Source of the DNA: Falciphora oryzae
Lineage: Eukaryota; Ascomycota; Sordariomycetes; Magnaporthales; Magnaporthaceae
Direction of reading: 5' to 3'
Length of the DNA: 58,764 nucleotides
Assembly: GCA_000733355.1 (NCBI GenBank)
Contig: JNVV01000023.1
Location: forward strand, 533,164 to 591,927
The position numbers and the translations under genes were made by a program. Below, in pieces: positions 1 through 11,340 of this stretch; position 1 is the stretch's first letter; every line of letters starts with the position of its first letter. The notes beneath the pieces were generated by a model. That model ran no database searches, was not told the origin of the DNA, and was given only the letters and a program-made list of their open reading frames with translations.

Positions 1-512
1 ATCCAGCGAAGAAAAGAATACCATGGTTCGACATCCTTCTTGTTCCCTTGTGCTGTATAGGAGAGGAGGTATACGATGGCTGTGCTCGGCGGATGGTTTT
101 CTGCCGGGCTTTGAGCGGGCGAGGTTGTAGGAGCCAGATTATTGGCCGAGACCATTATTCTTTCTACTGCGTTAAGCGCATTGACACTCGGTGCTACGAC
201 CTAGTCTACGTCGGGAAGACCACGGGCTGAAAGTAAAGGCCAGGCATTCGACTGATGGCAGTGTGTCAGGCCTCGGTCTACATGTGTGTTCTCAGGTGTA
301 AATAGCCACAAAATAACATCGGAATCCGGACTCTTCTAACCAAACAACTCCAAACGCCCCAGCAATCCCGTTCTGCCCTAGACAGGACAACATGGGAGGC
401 CGGCCCATGGGTCAAGGTCTGGTGATATTACACGACATCCTGCGCCAACCAAATAAAACATGGCCCCCACAGATCTAAGAAGCGTCGGCACCTCGACAAC
501 AGGAGACACCCC
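1..512. other. 3' flank of SSN3, no gene seen
   Basis: This stretch lies downstream of the SSN3 stop codon. The only open frames are short and show no recognisable domain or splice-linked extension. It probably holds the SSN3 3' UTR and the start of the next intergenic region. Nothing else is supported. Confidence 0.5.
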
Positions 513-3032
513 CTAATTCTCCTTGACGCGTTTCCCGGGCCGCACGAGCGAGTCGTCGGGCAGGCCGCTGCGCTTAGTCCCCGGCAGGCTGCCGGTGCGG
601 ATGTCGTTGTCGTCCTGGCTGACGCGGCGGTGTGGGTACTCGGCCTTGCAGCCCTCAAAGCAGTTGTTGCTGGGCCGGTCGCTGCCCGTCGAGAAGAAGG
701 GGTGCTGCAGCGCCGCCGCCGCCGTCAGCCGCCGCTCCGGGTCGTACTCGAGCAGCCCCGCCAGCAGCTTGTACCCTTCGACGCCCAGCGACGCCGGGCT
801 CCCCGGGGGAGGGTGCTGCATCGGCCCCGAGGTCTGGCCCTGCGAGATGGTGTGATAGTACCACTTGTCCAGGTTCGAGTGGCCCGCCACGGAGGAGGAC
901 GACGACGCGCCCGGGTTGCCGCCGCGAGACCCGCTGCCGTAGTGGCTCTGGTGATGCCCGTGGTGACCGTGGTGGCCGCCGCCTCCAGGCAACGGCTGCT
1001 GTAGGCTCGAGAGGTGCTGGTAGTCGGGCAGGTTGGGCAGCAACGGCCAGCGCTCCTTGGTGGGGAGGCCGACGATGTCGACAATCTTCTGCATCTGGTT
1101 GCGCTGGAAGGGCATCGTCTTCTTTCCCGCGTCCATCTTGGCCTCCTCGCCCTTGAAGATGGGCCGCAGAGAGAGCAGCTCGGCAAAGATGCAGCCGACG
1201 GCCCACATGTCGACGGCGGGCGTGTAGTGCTTGGACCCCAGCAGCAGCTCGGGCGCGCGGTACCATATGGTGACGACGACCTTATCGCCGTCATACAGGC
1301 AGCGCAGCGGTTTCCAGAACAGCCGGGCCAGGCCCAGGTCGCCAATCTTGACCTCGCCCGACGACGTGACCATGATGTTGGCGGGCTTGAGGTCGCGGTG
1401 CAGGACCCAGTTGGTGTGCAGATACTGGCAGCCGTTGAGCAGCTGGAACATGATGCTCTTGATGGTCTGGGGCGGGATGGGGTGCTTCGGCTGCTGGGTG
1501 TGGTGGTGGATGATCTGCAGCAGGTCGTGCTCGGCGTACTCGAACACCATGAAGATGCACTTATCCTCGAGGATGATCTCGACGAGCCGGATGACGTTCT
1601 GGTGGCTCAGCTCGGAGCAGAGCGCCATCTCGCGCACCGCCGACTGCGAGATGCCCGTGTACGACACCTGCTCGCCCTCCTTGTCGGGCTTGAACTTCTT
1701 GATGGCGAACTCGCCCGCCTGGCCCTGCCGCCCGAGCGCCTTGTACACGCGCCCGTAGGTGCCGCTGCTGATGAAGCCGATGACCTTGTACTTGTCCATC
1801 ACCCGCACCTTGCTCTGGTAGCCCGTCGGGCCGGTGCCGCGGTCGGCTGGGTCTGTCGGGAGAGGTTAGTGAAAAGGATGGCCTAGTATCACGGATCGAT
1901 TTGGAGGAGAAACCGGAGAACGATGCCGTCGTCTGCTTGTGACGGCGACTAGAGCGACTGGGTCAGACTCGCGTGGCGGATACTACGCTACACCAGCCAA
2001 CAGGCGGCAACACCATTGCTTGGCAGACGAAGGAAATACGGGAAGGGGTAGTAAGCACATTGTGGAGTCCCGTACGGCCTCATGATGGGCGGAACTAGGA
2101 GCGACGGGCGCGTTGGCTCGCGAGTTGAGCTTCCTGACCAGGCTCGACAGCTGCAAGCTGCCAGACCACCGGCCTACTTGTAGTCGGCGCTCTGGACGGG
2201 CAGCACCGGCCCGGCCCGGCTAGGCCTAGCCCACTGGGCTCCGTGTGACAGGCAGGACCAGCAGGCGACGGCTAGGTGTCGAGGCCCGGATGCGTCGGAA
2301 GGGCAGGGCGTGGTGGAGGAGGGAGGCGACGGACGGGACGGTGTGGCGGATCAGAGCCCGGGAGGAGGGGAGGTCAGGTTTTATAGAGGTGGTCATGCAT
2401 GTGCGTTACATATGTTGGCAGCTCTGTCGTTGGCGGTTTCGGGACGGGGCTGCAGCTGGCATGGGCATAGCATGCAGATCTCGCGGATATATCTTGGGGC
2501 GGCCGCCACCGCCTTGGCCCGCCCTGGCTGCTGTCTGTCCCCTGCACGGCTGGTTCCACAAGCGGGGGGATCTCTGGAGGGGAGGGCAGAAAAGGGTCGG
2601 GGCCGAGTCGGGGGTGGTGGGGGCCTGGCCTTAGGCGGATGGTGTGCAGGCACATACGACGAGGGAGAGAGAGAGAGAGGGTGTGGTCTGACTGGCGGAC
2701 AATTTGATCGTGGGCGGCACAGAGGAAGAGGGATGGAAGCAGCACGCTGGACGAGACGGCAGGATGCGGAGTGCGACAGCCCAAGCAAGCGAGCAGACGG
2801 GCTAGCCCCTTGTAGCGCATGCAGAGGCCTAGTCTAGACGGGCTAGGCAGGGTGGGCGAAACAGAAGAACAAAAGAAAAAAAAAAAAAAACAAATCAACG
2901 GAAACACACGCCCAACTCACCATCAAAAGTGGCCTGCACGCTGCGCTTCAACGGCTGCGGCTGCTGGCTCCTGGCCGCCGCCGCAGAGCCCGGCCCGCCA
3001 GATGCCCCTGACGGTGGGTTCGTCAGTGACAT
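513..3032 (-). CDS. ssn3: Cyclin-dependent kinase 8, Mediator kinase-module subunit (SSN3/SRB10)
   Basis: Two exons are inferred: 3032-2921 and 1852-513. They are joined across a 1068 bp intron (donor GTGAGT at 2920, acceptor CGACAG ending at 1853) with phase 1/2 matching exactly, giving about 483 aa. The kinase domain starts near residue 60 with the glycine-rich loop [10 protein letters not shown]. It continues with catalytic HRDLKPAN, the DLG form of DFG found in fungal CDK8, and the WYRAPELL and GCIFAELL motifs. The C-terminus ends in a basic tail including [10 protein letters not shown] and KRVKEN, which I recall from fungal SSN3 proteins. In the family this kinase pairs with cyclin C (SSN8) in the nucleus and phosphorylates the Pol II CTD and transcription factors. 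A Gly/His/Ser-rich insert near residues 310-335 interrupts the C-lobe. The gene is divergent from RPA43. The function is secure; the long intron needs transcript support. Confidence 0.93.
1853..2920 (-). other. Long intron of SSN3
   Basis: The intron is 1068 bp between a GTGAGT donor and a CAG acceptor, much longer than the 50-92 bp introns elsewhere in this window. It includes a GA-rich run around 2664-2680 and a run of A at about 2876-2890 near its 5' end. No conserved exon is recognisable inside it, although a small extra exon cannot be excluded by eye. Confidence 0.6.
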
Positions 3033-3931
3033 TTGCTGGGCTGGGCTGGGCTGGGCTGGTCTCTTGTTGCTGCTGCTGCTGCTGCTGCTTGCGTCGCTTG
3101 CGTCGCTTGCTTCCTGCCCGACGGCCTGCCTGCCTGCACTGCGACTGCTGCCGCCCGCAGCAGCCAAGCTGCGAGTCGTGTCGACTCGCGCCGCGCTGAC
3201 TGATGAGTAAAGGACTGCCTGCGTCCTGCTGTCGCGGGTAGCGGCTTGTTCACCGACAGGAGCCGCTGCCTGGTCTGTCTGCTGTGCTAGCGAGAGGGGA
3301 AGACAGGACCGGTGGACCGACGCCGCCTCCTCCCCATGCTCTCCCGAGGCCGGCGCGCGCAAGGCTCAAGCCGGTAAAAAAAATCGGACGATGGACGATG
3401 GATGATGGATGCTGCCGCTTTCGCGATTGGATCGACGCGACCAGAGATGCTAACCAAAACAAGGAAATAGCGGCAATCCGACAGGAAGAAAAGCTGTGAA
3501 GGACCAGGGATTTCTGTCCATCGGAACTGATGGGTTTGCGGTCTGGGCTGGCCACTCCTTTTGGCTTTGGCTCTGCCTCTCTCCTGCTGGCCGCTGGCTT
3601 GCCAGGGTCTGCAAGGTGTGCTGGAGCACACGGCTGCACCTACACGGCTTATCAGACTGGCTGAAAAGCCTACTCTCAACTCAATGTGAGTACACCGTAC
3701 GCAGCCGAGTGCGCGCGCCCATGCACCCACTGTGCTCCCCTCAATTGCGCTAGTCCAGCGCCCCGGGACCCCACTACCAGGAGCGCGGCCCACTAAAAAA
3801 ATTTGGACTTGCATCGCGGCTTTGCAGATCCAAGAGCTTCGCTTTTCCTGCCGCCAAAAAAGAAGCCATCTCGACTCCCGTCGCCCAACTGCGCTGGGCA
3901 ATCGGGCCCGACACGCTCCCAGACGCCCACC
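3033..3931. promoter_or_regulatory. Shared divergent promoter region SSN3 / RPA43
   Basis: About 900 bp separate the two divergent start codons. Directly upstream of the SSN3 ATG lie a GGGCT pentanucleotide repeat (about 3036-3060) and a GCT triplet repeat (about 3067-3090), followed by CGCTTG-type repeats. These would sit in the SSN3 leader. Several open frames cross the region but none has a recognisable domain. No clear TATA box was assigned. Confidence 0.5.
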
Positions 3932-5521
3932 ATGCCTTCAGCCGCCGACACTGAGCCCTCTGCGGCCTCCTACAAGCTGGACAAGAAGTCCAAGAAGGAG
4001 AAGAAGCGAGCACGAGAGGAGGAGGAGCTCACGACACCCCGGAAGCACAAGCGGTCAAAGAGCGAGGCCGTCCCTGCCGTCGAGACGTCCGAGGCAATCG
4101 GAGAGGAGGAAGCACCCAAGCCCAAGAAGGGCAAGAAGAAGAAGCACAAGAAGGGCAAGGATGGCGCCGACTCGGCCGCTCCCGAGCCCGAGCCAGAAGA
4201 CGCCGCGCCGCCCGCAGAGGCCGACGAGGTTGTCGCCGAAACACCCATAAAATCCAAAAAGTCCAAAAAGGAGAAGCGCAAAGCCAAAAAGGTTGCCGAG
4301 GAGAGCAATAGTGCAGATAACGAGGTGCAGCTAGAAGCTGTCGCTGAGGTGCCCGAGAAGAAGAAGAAGAAGCGCTCAAAGAGAAAGGCGCATCCCGCGG
4401 CAGAAGAGACGGCAGCCGAGGAGGTCGCCGAGCCCCAGGCGCAAACAACCCAGCCCCAAGATGCAGAAGAAGAAGACAGCGAGGAGCCAGACAACGACCG
4501 CATGGACGTCGACGACGACGCAGCAGCAGCACCGCGCCAGGCCCCCGGAGGCATCCTCCAGCCAGCGCATGCGCCCGCCAACCCCGAGTTCCCCTTCGTC
4601 ACCCAGACCGTTTCGCTCTACGTGCCGCTCTTCCCCTCGGGCTTCGACCAGCCGCTCACAAAGGTGGCCGAGCAGCACCTCAAGCCGCTGCTGAACCACT
4701 ACTCGTCGCTTTTCAAGGGCGTCCTCCTCGATTACCGCCACGTTACCCTGGCCGAAACCCCGACGCGCGCCGACCCCCGCGCCCCGCCCACAGACCGTAC
4801 CCCGACCGTGCTGGCGTGCAGGGACGAGTACGCCGTCGGGTTCGGCTGGCTTACCGCCGAGGTCTACCTTTTTGTGCCCCGCCGCGGCGCCTGGATGGAG
4901 GGCAGCGTCAACCTGCACAGCGAGGGCCACCTCGGCGTCGTCTGCTGGGGCCGCTTCAACGCCAGCCTCGAGGCCAGGCGCGTGCCCCGCGGCTGGCGCT
5001 TCGTCGACGTCGTGCAGCGCGCCGAGGACGCCAAGAAGGCGCGCTTCCGCAACGCCGGCAAGAAGACTGCTGCCACCGCGGACGACGCGACCGACATGTC
5101 GTCGCAGGTCAATGGCCAGGACGGACCCAATACCGAGGAAGAGGGCCCGGAGGATCTCGAGAACAGCCTGCAGCAGATGCACGCGACGGGCTACTGGGTC
5201 GACGCCGAGGGCCGGCGCGTACAGGGCAAGCTGCGGTTCCGCATCAAGAATTACGACGTTGGCACGGCGGGCGACCACGGCTACATCAGCATCGAGGGCA
5301 CCATGCTAGACGAGGAGGCCGAGAAGGCGCTGCTGGCAAAGGAGAAGGAGCGCGAGCGGGCGCGCAAGGCGCGCAACAGCAGGAGCGGCATGCTCACGCG
5401 CGAGATGCGGCCGGTGCCGAAGTTCAGCGTCACCAACTTTGGGCCCGAGGACGAGGAGGACGACGGCTCCAAGAAGCAGCCCATGTACTTTGCCAGTAGG
5501 CCGGGCACCCCGGACGACTGA
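3932..5521 (+). CDS. rpa43: DNA-directed RNA polymerase I subunit RPA43
   Basis: Single exon, 529 aa. The ATG at 3932 (context CCCACCATGCC) is chosen; the open frame extends upstream but without an ATG. Residues from about 220 onward match the RPA43/Rpb7-type fold: the FPFVTQTVSLYVPLFPSGF entry, LFKGVLLDYRHV, and an OB/S1-like part containing AYVR-equivalent segments, EGSVNLHSEGHLGVVCWGRFNAS and WRFVD. In yeast, A43 pairs with A14 to form the Pol I stalk that binds Rrn3 for rDNA transcription in the nucleolus. The first roughly 200 residues are a Lys/Glu/Ala-rich low-complexity arm with repeated KKSKKEKKRA-like nuclear or nucleolar signals, making the protein much longer than the roughly 326 aa yeast subunit. 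The acidic C-terminal tail is also low-complexity. Confidence 0.93.
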   Translation: MPSAADTEPSAASYKLDKKSKKEKKRAREEEELTTPRKHKRSKSEAVPAVETSEAIGEEEAPKPKKGKKKKHKKGKDGADSAAPEPEPEDAAPPAEADEVVAETPIKSKKSKKEKRKAKKVAEESNSADNEVQLEAVAEVPEKKKKKRSKRKAHPAAEETAAEEVAEPQAQTTQPQDAEEEDSEEPDNDRMDVDDDAAAAPRQAPGGILQPAHAPANPEFPFVTQTVSLYVPLFPSGFDQPLTKVAEQHLKPLLNHYSSLFKGVLLDYRHVTLAETPTRADPRAPPTDRTPTVLACRDEYAVGFGWLTAEVYLFVPRRGAWMEGSVNLHSEGHLGVVCWGRFNASLEARRVPRGWRFVDVVQRAEDAKKARFRNAGKKTAATADDATDMSSQVNGQDGPNTEEEGPEDLENSLQQMHATGYWVDAEGRRVQGKLRFRIKNYDVGTAGDHGYISIEGTMLDEEAEKALLAKEKERERARKARNSRSGMLTREMRPVPKFSVTNFGPEDEEDDGSKKQPMYFASRPGTPDD

Positions 5522-5907
5522 TGGCGGCCCATGTGTACCTAGTTCTTGTCTAGCATATTATGGAGTTGTGGTCGGCGTTGGGGCTCTTTGCATCTCTGTT
5601 CAGGCTGTTGCTTCGGCGTGGCGAACTTCCGCCAGGGGCACCCCTGGTGATACTGTTGACGTGCATGCATCTGTTCTCGTCCACTCTTGCATGCAGCCTG
5701 TCTAGTGTTTATGCTGTGTTTGTGTTTACATATGTCTCGTGTGTGCCTCTTTCATGTTTCTCTACGTCTGTGCACGTCGCCGGAGCGTCATCTATCGTCT
5801 CCTCCGCTTGATGTCCTGTCTGCCCACTTCTCCTCGTCATCGTCCCAATACCGTTCACCCGTCCTTCATCCTAGACTTGCTTTGACTGCCGAGACCAAGG
5901 TTTTTGC
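5522..5907. other. Convergent intergenic region, nothing coding seen
   Basis: This lies between the 3' ends of RPA43 and the small membrane protein gene. It is pyrimidine-rich in part and should hold both terminators. No motif or repeat was assigned. Confidence 0.5.
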
Positions 5908-6442
5908 TCATCTTCCAGAATCTCGAGACCAGGCAACCACCTGAGAGTAGAAGATACGCAGGCGTTCGATATAATCGTCAACCTGCTTCTTGGGAGCGCA
6001 CGGAATGCGGATGTGGCCCGGGGTGACGCTGACTGTAATGAGTTTGTTCGCAAGTTAAAGACTATACGCGAGGAAGAACGATCAAATAGCGAAACATCTG
6101 TTGTTATCAGTTACCCGTGTGGCCCTCCATGATATCCCTATCGTCCTCATGCTCCACCCTGGGAACCTCGTCGAACAAGGTATCGACCACTTGGGGGGCC
6201 AGCCACTGGAGAATTCCAATGGCCAGGATAGACATGAAGGCCACCTCCGCGACAAGATGGTCCTTCTGGAAGGTGAAGACGGCCGTGGCGATGCGACGGA
6301 TGGCAGCCAGCTCGCCGTCCAGGCCAAGGGGGTCCTTACGGGGGTTCGATTCGAGCTCGTAGACAAACCCCGTGAGCTGATCAAAGGTTGTTCGGTAGAA
6401 GGCCTCGGCGTTGGGGTTGTCGAGACCTTCAGGATCAGCCAT
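5908..6442 (-). CDS. Small conserved-looking single-TM protein of unknown function
   Basis: Two exons are inferred: 6442-6115 and 6032-5908. They are separated by an 82 bp intron with donor GTAACT and acceptor TTACAG, phase 1/2, giving about 150 aa. The N-terminus is acidic and soluble. A hydrophobic stretch around residues 67-88 (VAFMSILAIGILQWL) could form one membrane helix. It is followed by an acidic VEHEDDRDIMEG segment and, from exon 2, a tail containing PGHIRIPCAPKKQVDDYI. I do not recognise a family. The intron that restores an open frame and a plausible start support a real gene. Its 3' end converges on RPA43. Mitochondrial or ER membrane location is possible but unproven. Confidence 0.65.
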
Positions 6443-7859
6443 GTCCAGGAGTCACCATTTGGTGCCAACATCCAAGGTCAGAACGTGGTTGATGATGCTA
6501 ATAAATGCCAGAGCGCGAAGGTTCACCTGCCTCTGCTTGTAAGAGGCATCCATCCTTTTGCCTGGTTTAAATAGCTGCTTGACAAGCTTGACTGCTTTAA
6601 GGAGAGGTGTTAGTGTATAATGTAACGGAAGAATCGAAGACTGGAAAATGTGCGGGCTGGTTTCGTACACTACCTGGCGGCTTGTTTAAATGGTGTGGAA
6701 CTCGACGTGGTAAAGGAAAAAGACCAGATTGAGGAAGGAATGTGGAAAAGGAGCGAAAAAAAAAAAAGGTAATGGAGGAATTGCCGTGATATCTTGGCGT
6801 CAGTTAACGAAAGATTAAGGGAGTTGACACGAAAGGGAAGTGAAGCCGGAATCAGGTTTCCAAGGTGAAAGCTCGCGCGGATGACTGGGCCACAGCATCG
6901 ATAATGCTGCAAAAGGATCGATCAGGTTTGAAGACCGGAGGTTCGGGGAGCAGACACCTTGCCTAGCCCATCCTCCCACAGGGTTCCCTTGAATATTCTG
7001 CTGACTACCTAGGCACGCAAACAATCCTGGGTCTTTGTAGATTGCCATGGCTTTATTAAGCATTGGTGCATTTGGCTGGCTGGCTGTCTACGTGGTTCCA
7101 GATGCAAGGAAAGAAGGCTAGATGGGCGGGTTTTGGGAAACGATTCCATGAACAAATTGAGCTCTTGCCGTTAAAGCCCTAGAATAACGGAGAATCGCGT
7201 CATCTGCATCAAAAGGGTGCATAGGGTCTTGTGACAGCAAAAAGACGCGTGCGCGGACAAAAAGGCGTCATTATGGGATGGGATTCACGGGAGCGGCATA
7301 CGAAAATTACCCAAGTGTAAGTAATCGAAAGCACCATAATACCAATGGAGACAACAGGGGTTTGCCAGGACACACCAGCTTTATTCCAGTAACAGAGAAA
7401 CTGCTACATTTTTCGAGCATTTTGGACAGTGGTAGCTCCGCTCCCTGTTCATGGAATTTGCATTATGCGGGAGGCCTACCGACCCAGGAAAGTAGCGGTC
7501 CGGCTTGTTCATGCGCAAATTGGAGCGACTTTATTTCGTAGGCCGCAAACCAAAAAATGGCCAAGTCGTCAAAGGCTGCGGCTGCATTTGAACGCCTGCG
7601 AACAAACGGACGACAGGGCGAACAGGCGGGGGCCGCCGTGGTTGGCTGAGGCTTCAGCCCGTTTGATCCAGCCTTTCTTCCAACATGAACTTTCTGTGGC
7701 ACCTTTCTTCCCCCGACCCGATGTTTGCTTGAACCTTCCGTCTTGCCCTTCGTCGTCGTGGGGATATCGTTTACGGAAGTCAATTTTGCCATCGATTGCA
7801 TCCTCTGGCACTGCTTCCTGCTCTCCTTGCCATTCTCCTCTCGACCTGCGCCGCGCCCC
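6443..7859. promoter_or_regulatory. Divergent intergenic region
   Basis: About 1.4 kb separate the start codons of the small membrane protein (-) and the CCCH-RBR gene (+). A run of about 12 A sits near 6757-6768. The short open frames here have no recognisable motif. The region should contain both promoters; no specific site was assigned. Confidence 0.45.
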
Positions 7860-10777
7860 ATGCCGGACCACATCCTCGACCGGCCGGCCCGCGCGCCGTG
7901 CAGCTTCTTCGCCAGGGGCCGCTGCGGCAGAGGCCCGTCGTGCCCGTACCTGCACGAGAGCAGCGCCCCTAAGAGCCTTCGGGTCTGTCGCTTCTTCGCG
8001 GCCGGGCGCTGCACACAGGGCGAGGGCTGCAAGTTCGCGCACGCGGCCTTCCCTGGCGAGCAGCCTGCCGTCGTCGACCTCCCCGGGAAGGGCCCCTGCC
8101 GCTACTTCGCGGCCGGGCGATGCACCAACGGAGAGGCCTGCAGGTTCGCGCACGACGAGCAGACGCGCGAGAAGGTTGTGGCTGTGGAGGCGCCGCGCAA
8201 GGGTGCGCCTTGTCGCTTCTTTGCGGCTGGGCGGTGCGCAAAGGGGGAGGAGTGCAAGTTCACGCACGAGGGTCCGGGCGATGAGCCGGCTGTTGAGGAT
8301 CCGAGAAGGAGTGTGCCGTGCCATTTCTTCGCCGTGGGGAGCTGCCACAATGGCGAGGCCTGCCCGTTCCTGCACGACCTGGCGCTGCAGGCTGATGCGG
8401 AGCCGGACCCGGTCGCTGAGGTGGCTCGTTTCTGTCTTGAGGTGAGTGGGATCGGGCAAGCTATTCCTCCTGTGGTTCCAATAGCTGACGTGTAACACTT
8501 CTGCCGGATCAGACAGACGACCTGGTCGACGACTGGACCCGCGTCATCGACGGAGCCGTCGTCAAGTTCGCCGACGGCGCCTCCGTCCAGAGCATCTCGC
8601 TGGCGTCCGACTTTTCCGCCGTCCGTCTTGACAACCTCCCGCCAGACAGCACCCCAGCCTCGGTAGTCGAGGCGCTCGAGGAGCTGGGGGTGCACATCCG
8701 GGAAGGGGACGTCAAGGTCAGGCTCGGTGCCGCCGGCGCGAGGGCTAGTGCCGACATCAAGGTCGACGACCCATCCTTTGCCACCTCGGTCCGCGAGAAG
8801 CTCGCGGCCGGCGACTCGGACATGCGCGCCACCCGCGTCGACGTCTCCATGCCGTCCGGGTCCAGCCTGCACCGGGTCGACTGCCGCAGGGTGCTCTGCT
8901 CGTGGCACAGCCCGCGGCGCACCGTCTGGCTCAACTTCACGACGCGCAGGGAGGCCCTCAACGCGTACAACTACCTTTCCCTCAACAGGATCCGCGTCAA
9001 GGACCGCCTCGTCGTGCCCAGCGCCCCGACCGGCCCGCGCTACGACAGCTGGACCGTGCGGCTACCCAACATGGACCCCGTCGTCGACGAGCTCGACTTT
9101 TGCGGCGCGCTCCCGCTGAGCCTGCGGCCGATCCGCGTCGCGCTGGACAAGCCGAGCTACGACACCGAGGTCGGCGTGGTCGCGGACAAGGTCGGGGCGA
9201 TGCTGGGCGACGTCGGCCCGCTCGAGTCGTGGAGCGTGACGACGAGCCAGCGCGGCAAGCGGGTCAAGGCGCAGGCGCGGTTCGAGACCGAGGCCGACGC
9301 CAAGCGCGCGGCCGAGACGCTCAACGGCAAGGTGGTGCGGATCCCCAACAACGCCGACGGGTCGCTGTGCGGGCCCCTCAAACTTACCGTCCAGCACGTC
9401 CCCGTCGCCATCATCAAGGTGTCGAGGCGCATCTACGGCGCTCTGAAGGGGGTGGTGGACAGGCAGCAGGAGATATGGTCCGAGATGTCCGAGGGGAACG
9501 TCCACATCGCCACGTACCCTTCTCCCCACGGCCACGTCGTGCTGAGGCTGCAGGGCAACGACACCAAGATGGTCGCCGAGGCCCACGGCGTGCTCTCGGA
9601 GATCTTCAAGGGCATCGAGCTGGAGGTGAGCAAGGACGCCTGGTGCACCGTGATCCAGAACCACGCGTCCTGGCGCAGCATCTCGCGACGCATCGGCCAA
9701 GAATTCGGCGTGACGGTGGTCCGCGACAGGCGAAGGTCGCAGCTGCGGGTCTTTGGCGAGCTGGGTGGGTACGAGCGGACGCGGGAGAGAATCGCCGCGG
9801 AGATCGAGAAGTGCTTAGCTGAAGCGCGGGTCATCGAGCTCGACGACGAGGGCTACCGCTGGGCCTGCTGGGGCGGCGGGTTCAAGGAGCTGGTGGCGCA
9901 GATGGGGCGCGACAAGCTCGCCATGGACACCATCTCGACCCCGAAGCGCATTTTATGTCTCGGCGGCTCCGAGAGGGACTACGAGGCGGTGCTGGCCGTC
10001 GTCCATGCCGAAGGTAGGAGTGGTGACGGCGGGACCAGCAGCAGCGTCCCACCCACACCCACAGGCACCACCACCGACTGCTGCGTCTGCTGGACCGAGG
10101 CGGAAGAGCCCATGTCGACGCCGTGCGGCCACGTCTACTGCGGCGGGTGCTTCGTGGGCCTCTGCTGCGGCGGCGAGGAGCCGTCCAACAATAACAGCGG
10201 CGGCCACCATATCGCCTGCGTCGGCGATGCGGACACGTGCAAAAAGGCGCTCCCGCTGCCGGCGCTCAAGGAGCACCTGTCGTCGGCGCAGTTCGAAAAG
10301 GTGCTGCACGACGCCTTCACGCTGCACGTACGGCGGCACCCGCACGACTTTCGCTTCTGCCCGACCCCTGACTGCGGGCGGGTCTACCGCGTCAGCCCTG
10401 CTCGGGGCTCGGAGGAGGAGGAGGCAGTCGTCTTCACGTGCCCCGCGTGCATCCAGTCGACCTGCACAGCCTGCCACGGCCCGGCCCACCAGGGCTACAG
10501 CTGCGCCGAGTCTAAGGATATGTCGACGGGCGGCTACGAGGCGTTGGCCAGGGCCAAGGTGGAGCTGGGCGTAAACGACTGTCCGAGATGCAAGACGCTG
10601 ATCGAGAAGACGGACGGGTGCAACCACATGACGTGCTACGGGTGCGCCGCACACATCTGCTGGAAGTGCCTGGCGGCGTTTGACACTTCTGAGCAGTGCT
10701 ACGCCCACCTCAACGAGAAGCATGGCGGGTTCTACGACAACGTACCCCCCGAGTCGGACGACGACGACAACTTCTAG
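7860..10777 (+). CDS. CCCH zinc-finger / RBR-type E3 ubiquitin ligase fusion protein
   Basis: Two exons (7860-8441 and 8513-10777) with a 71 bp intron (GTGAGT...TCAG) at phase 0 give about 948 aa. The ATG at 7860 (MPDHILD) is the first in frame. Residues 14 to about 170 carry five C-x7-C-x5-C-x3-H zinc fingers, such as CRFFAAGRCTQGEGCKFAH, typical of RNA binding. The middle, residues about 195-700, has RRM- and KH-like alternating segments without clear consensus. Residues about 716-935 form an RBR module: RING1 CCVCWTEAEEPMSTPCGHVYC, an in-between-RING domain, then RING2 CPRCKTLIEKTDGCNHMTC. By HHARI/parkin analogy, the last Cys of GCNHMTC (about residue 902) is the thioester-forming catalytic cysteine. 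The likely role is ubiquitin transfer targeted to RNA or ribonucleoprotein; substrates are unknown. Confidence 0.9.
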
Positions 10778-11299
10778 CCGGGATTTGTTCGGACGGGAGG
10801 CTTCTTTCTGGCAGGGCCTACCCATGTCTTCTTGCCAGGGGGAAGATCAGGGCCGGTAACGCGACCGGTTTTCAGTGTGTGGCCCTGCGCCCTGTGACCA
10901 CCCACGTGTCCCCGCCGTGCCAGACACCAAAGACCAAGGCGGCACGAGCCGAACCAAGGTCCCAAAATATGCGTAAAAGCATCTTTGTATCTTGGATGCA
11001 CGGCCGTATAATTTCTTTTTCTGCATTGGACAGCCTGTAAATCAAAGTCTCAAGCGTGGGGTAAACCGGGAGCGGGAAAAATCGCGCAGTTGCAACATGT
11101 AGATGACAAGAGGGATACGAAGCGCGTTCTTGTGTTTTGTGTTTGCGCAGGTGCAAAGTTTGTGTCTACTCGCGCCTCTGTTTTCTCCTCTGGGCAGGCG
11201 GTTTTGGGAATTTGTGAAGGACCCAAGGTGGGGCAGCCCTCCAACGCGCTGTGCTTGGGTCGCGCCGAGAGAGCGCGTTTAGTGTAGTGTGGGTGCAGC

Positions 11300-11340
11300 N
11301 NNNNNNNNNNNNNNNNNNNNNNNNNNNNNNNNNNNNNNNN
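11300..11340. other. Assembly gap (41 N)
   Basis: The bases are unresolved. Open frames crossing the gap are not evidence of coding. Confidence 1.

Noticed and set aside
1014..1886. 290-codon open frame opposite the SSN3 kinase
   Set aside because: It lies antisense to a clearly conserved kinase and arises from GC-rich third positions; no domain is recognisable.
2650..2662. ACATACGAC, like the start of a fungal 5S rRNA gene
   Set aside because: The following bases do not match 5S rRNA and it lies inside the SSN3 intron.
4376..5278. 300-codon frame opposite RPA43
   Set aside because: Antisense shadow of the high-GC3 codons of RPA43.
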